DNA of 62,587 nt from DATLGD01 sp035540755 (lineage in GTDB: Bacteria > Actinomycetota > Actinomycetes > Mycobacteriales > SCTD01): assembly GCA_035540755.1 (NCBI GenBank), contig DATLGD010000096.1, positions 1-62,587 of the forward strand, in the 5' to 3' direction. This document shows, piece by piece, positions 61,169 through 62,587 of this stretch. The stretch's first letter is position 1. Each line of letters begins with the position of its first letter. The notes beneath the pieces were generated by a model. The model saw nothing but the letters and a program-made list of their open reading frames with translations, made no database searches and had not been told where the DNA came from. The translations under genes and the position numbers were made by a program.

Positions 61169-62587
61169 TCAGGACCGCAGGGACGCCATCCATGCCTCGA
61201 CGCCGTCGGGGTCGCGCGGCAGCGCCGCGGACAGGTTGCGGCACCCGGCCGGGTCGTCATAGCCGGTGATGAGGACGTCGTCCTCGATCCGCACGCCGAT
61301 GCCGCGCAGGTCCTCGGGGACGGTGAGGTCGTCGGACTGGAAGTACAGGCCCGGCTCGACGGTGAGCACGTAGCCGGGCTGCAGCGTGCCGCCGCGGTAG
61401 GTCTCGTCGCGGGCGTGCGCGCAGTCGTGCACGTCCAGCCCGAGCATGTGGCTGACGCCGTGCAGGGTGTACCGGCGGTACCGCTGGTCGTCGTCGGCGA
61501 GCGCGGCCTCGGCGTCGTCGAGCACGCCGAGGCGCTCCAGCCCGTGGGCCAGGACGACCATCGCCGCCTTGTGCGGCGCGAGGAAGTCGGCGCCGGGCCG
61601 GCAGGCCTCGAGCGCGGCCTCCTGGGCCTGGAAGACCAGCGTGTACACCTCCCGCTGCCGATCGGTGAAGCGCCCGCTGACCGGGATCGTGCGGGTGACG
61701 TCGGCGGTGTAGAGCTCGTGCCCCTCCACGCCCATGTCGAGCAGCGCGAGGTCGCCGTCGCGCACCGGCCCGTCGTTCTCGGTCCAGTGCAGGGTGCACG
61801 CGTGCGCGCCCGCGGCGCAGATGCTGCCGTAGCCGACGTCGTTGCCCTCGACCCGGGCGCGCAGGCCGAACACCCCCTCGATCCACCGCTCGCTGGTCGC
61901 CTGAGCGGCGTCGAGCTGGCGGACGACGTCCTCGAAGCCGGTGATCGTCGCGTCGACGGCCGCCTGCAGCTGGCCGATCTCGTGCTCGTCCTTGACCAGC
62001 CGAAGCTCGGACAGGAACTCCTGCAGCTCGCGGTCGGCGTCCTCGTCGGTGACGAGCAGGGCCTCGACGCGCGGGTCGTAGCCACGCACCACCCGGGCCG
62101 CGGTGCCCTTTCGCTGCTCGAGCTCCTCCAGCGGGCGGGTCTCGACGCCGAGCAGCGCGCTGGTCGCCGCGAGGGAGGGCCGGGGACCGACCCACAGCTC
62201 GCCGTACATGCGGTCGGTGAAGAAGGCCGGGGTCGAGCGGTCCATCGTCGGCGCCTGGTACAGCACGGCGTCGCCCTCGGGGTCGATGACCAGGACCGCG
62301 TCCGGCTCGTGCGAGCCGACCAGGTGGGCGAACTCGGTGGCCGGCCGGAAGCGGTACTCGGTGTCGTTGGCGCGCGTCTTGTAGCCGCCGGTCGGCACGA
62401 CCAGCCGCTCGCCCGGGAAGCGCTCGGCGAGCGCGGCGCGGCGACGGGCGCGGTACGGCGCGGAGGGGTGCGGCGGCGGGCGCTCCTCTGACCGCGGCGC
62501 CCAGCCGGTGGTCATGAACTCCAGCAGCGCCGCAGGCCGGTCCGGGTCGTGGCTCGCCGTCCCCGGCGCCGTCTCGCTCAGCTGCTC
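61169..62587 (-). CDS. pepP: aminopeptidase P (Xaa-Pro aminopeptidase), 5' end beyond window
   Basis: At least 472 residues; the true N-terminus lies beyond the right edge. An ATG at 62515 exists, but the frame continues upstream with SETAPGTASHDPDRPAALLEF, the usual lead-in of actinobacterial PepP, so 62515 is internal. Metal ligands of the pita-bread fold are seen in LLDMGVEGHELYTADVTRTIPVSG (two Asp), HGVSHMLGLDVHD (His), VEPGLYF (Glu) and RIEDDVLIT (Glu). The enzyme removes an N-terminal residue before proline. It follows no obvious operon partner. Confidence 0.95.
   Translation of the reverse strand, partial: EQLSETAPGTASHDPDRPAALLEFMTTGWAPRSEERPPPHPSAPYRARRRAALAERFPGERLVVPTGGYKTRANDTEYRFRPATEFAHLVGSHEPDAVLVIDPEGDAVLYQAPTMDRSTPAFFTDRMYGELWVGPRPSLAATSALLGVETRPLEELEQRKGTAARVVRGYDPRVEALLVTDEDADRELQEFLSELRLVKDEHEIGQLQAAVDATITGFEDVVRQLDAAQATSERWIEGVFGLRARVEGNDVGYGSICAAGAHACTLHWTENDGPVRDGDLALLDMGVEGHELYTADVTRTIPVSGRFTDRQREVYTLVFQAQEAALEACRPGADFLAPHKAAMVVLAHGLERLGVLDDAEAALADDDQRYRRYTLHGVSHMLGLDVHDCAHARDETYRGGTLQPGYVLTVEPGLYFQSDDLTVPEDLRGIGVRIEDDVLITGYDDPAGCRNLSAALPRDPDGVEAWMASLRS

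Noticed and set aside
62513..62515. ATG at 62515 as the aminopeptidase P start
   Set aside because: The frame runs upstream to the window edge with the usual lead-in sequence of actinobacterial PepP, so the start is beyond the window.

Overview
This is a chromosomal window from a very GC-rich actinobacterium. The evidence is GTG/TTG starts, strongly GC-biased third codon positions, and actinobacterial markers: WhiB1, a Kgd-type 2-oxoglutarate decarboxylase, Rho with a large disordered N-terminal insertion, nickel superoxide dismutase with its SodX protease, a SigF/SigB-type sigma factor with its anti-sigma kinase, and DUF2550/DUF3105/DUF3152/DUF6104 proteins. An orphan PilT argues against Streptomyces and suggests a free-living Kineosporiales/Motilibacter/Frankiales-like lineage, but the sequence alone does not fix the genus. 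No CRISPR array, insertion sequence, phage gene or rRNA was seen.

Region 1 (1-2.6 kb): a membrane-anchored protein that probably follows a sigma-factor gene, a PduO-type cobalamin adenosyltransferase, and DUF2550. Region 2 (2.6-27.5 kb, almost all minus strand): in transcription order, argS, lysA, a small membrane protein, hom, thrC, an MFS transporter, thrB, rho, rpmE, prfA, prmC, a Sua5-type gene, a low-molecular-weight phosphatase gene, glyA, a wecA-like gene, two small AtpI/AtpZ-like genes, then atpBEFHAGDC and DUF2550. This is the gene order known from mycobacteria (argS through atpC) with four insertions: the MFS gene inside the threonine genes, a plus-strand vapBC pair between rpmE and rho, and the phosphatase and glyA genes between sua5 and wecA. 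Many junctions are 4-nt ATGA/GTGA overlaps.

Region 3 (27.5-38.5 kb): DUF3105, a single-domain response regulator, tRNA-Arg(CCG), a MerR regulator next to a SulP transporter with a shared candidate operator, a secreted DUF3152 protease fused to a propeller-like repeat domain, an orphan E2-type acyltransferase, an S33 lipoprotein peptidase divergent from an OmpR-type two-component system, and a DUF4173-like membrane protein. Region 4 (38.5-48.3 kb): kgd with its DUF6104 partner, two small envelope proteins, an epimerase, a RibD-like reductase, a rhomboid protease, a zinc-free MDR oxidoreductase and malic enzyme.

Region 5 (48.4-53.6 kb): divergent sodX/sodN, a diamine-acetyltransferase-like GNAT, a Tat-exported LPxTG phosphoesterase, and the anti-sigma/sigma pair. 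Region 6 (53.6-62.6 kb): a lipid kinase gene, whiB1 near pdtaS (as in mycobacteria), tag, a TauE-type transporter, a 32-residue hydrophobic microprotein, a GNAT fused to a six-cysteine domain resembling the biotin synthase auxiliary protein, pilT, and aminopeptidase P, which runs off the right edge.

Most of the window is housekeeping. The unusual items are the GNAT/BsaP-like fusion, an AT-rich perfect hairpin between GNAT and pilT, the paired MerR operators, a leaderless 8-codon ORF in front of tag, the protease/propeller fusion, several clean dyads or direct repeats in promoters (vapB, the 35387 regulator, sodN, whiB1), and many apparently leaderless starts.
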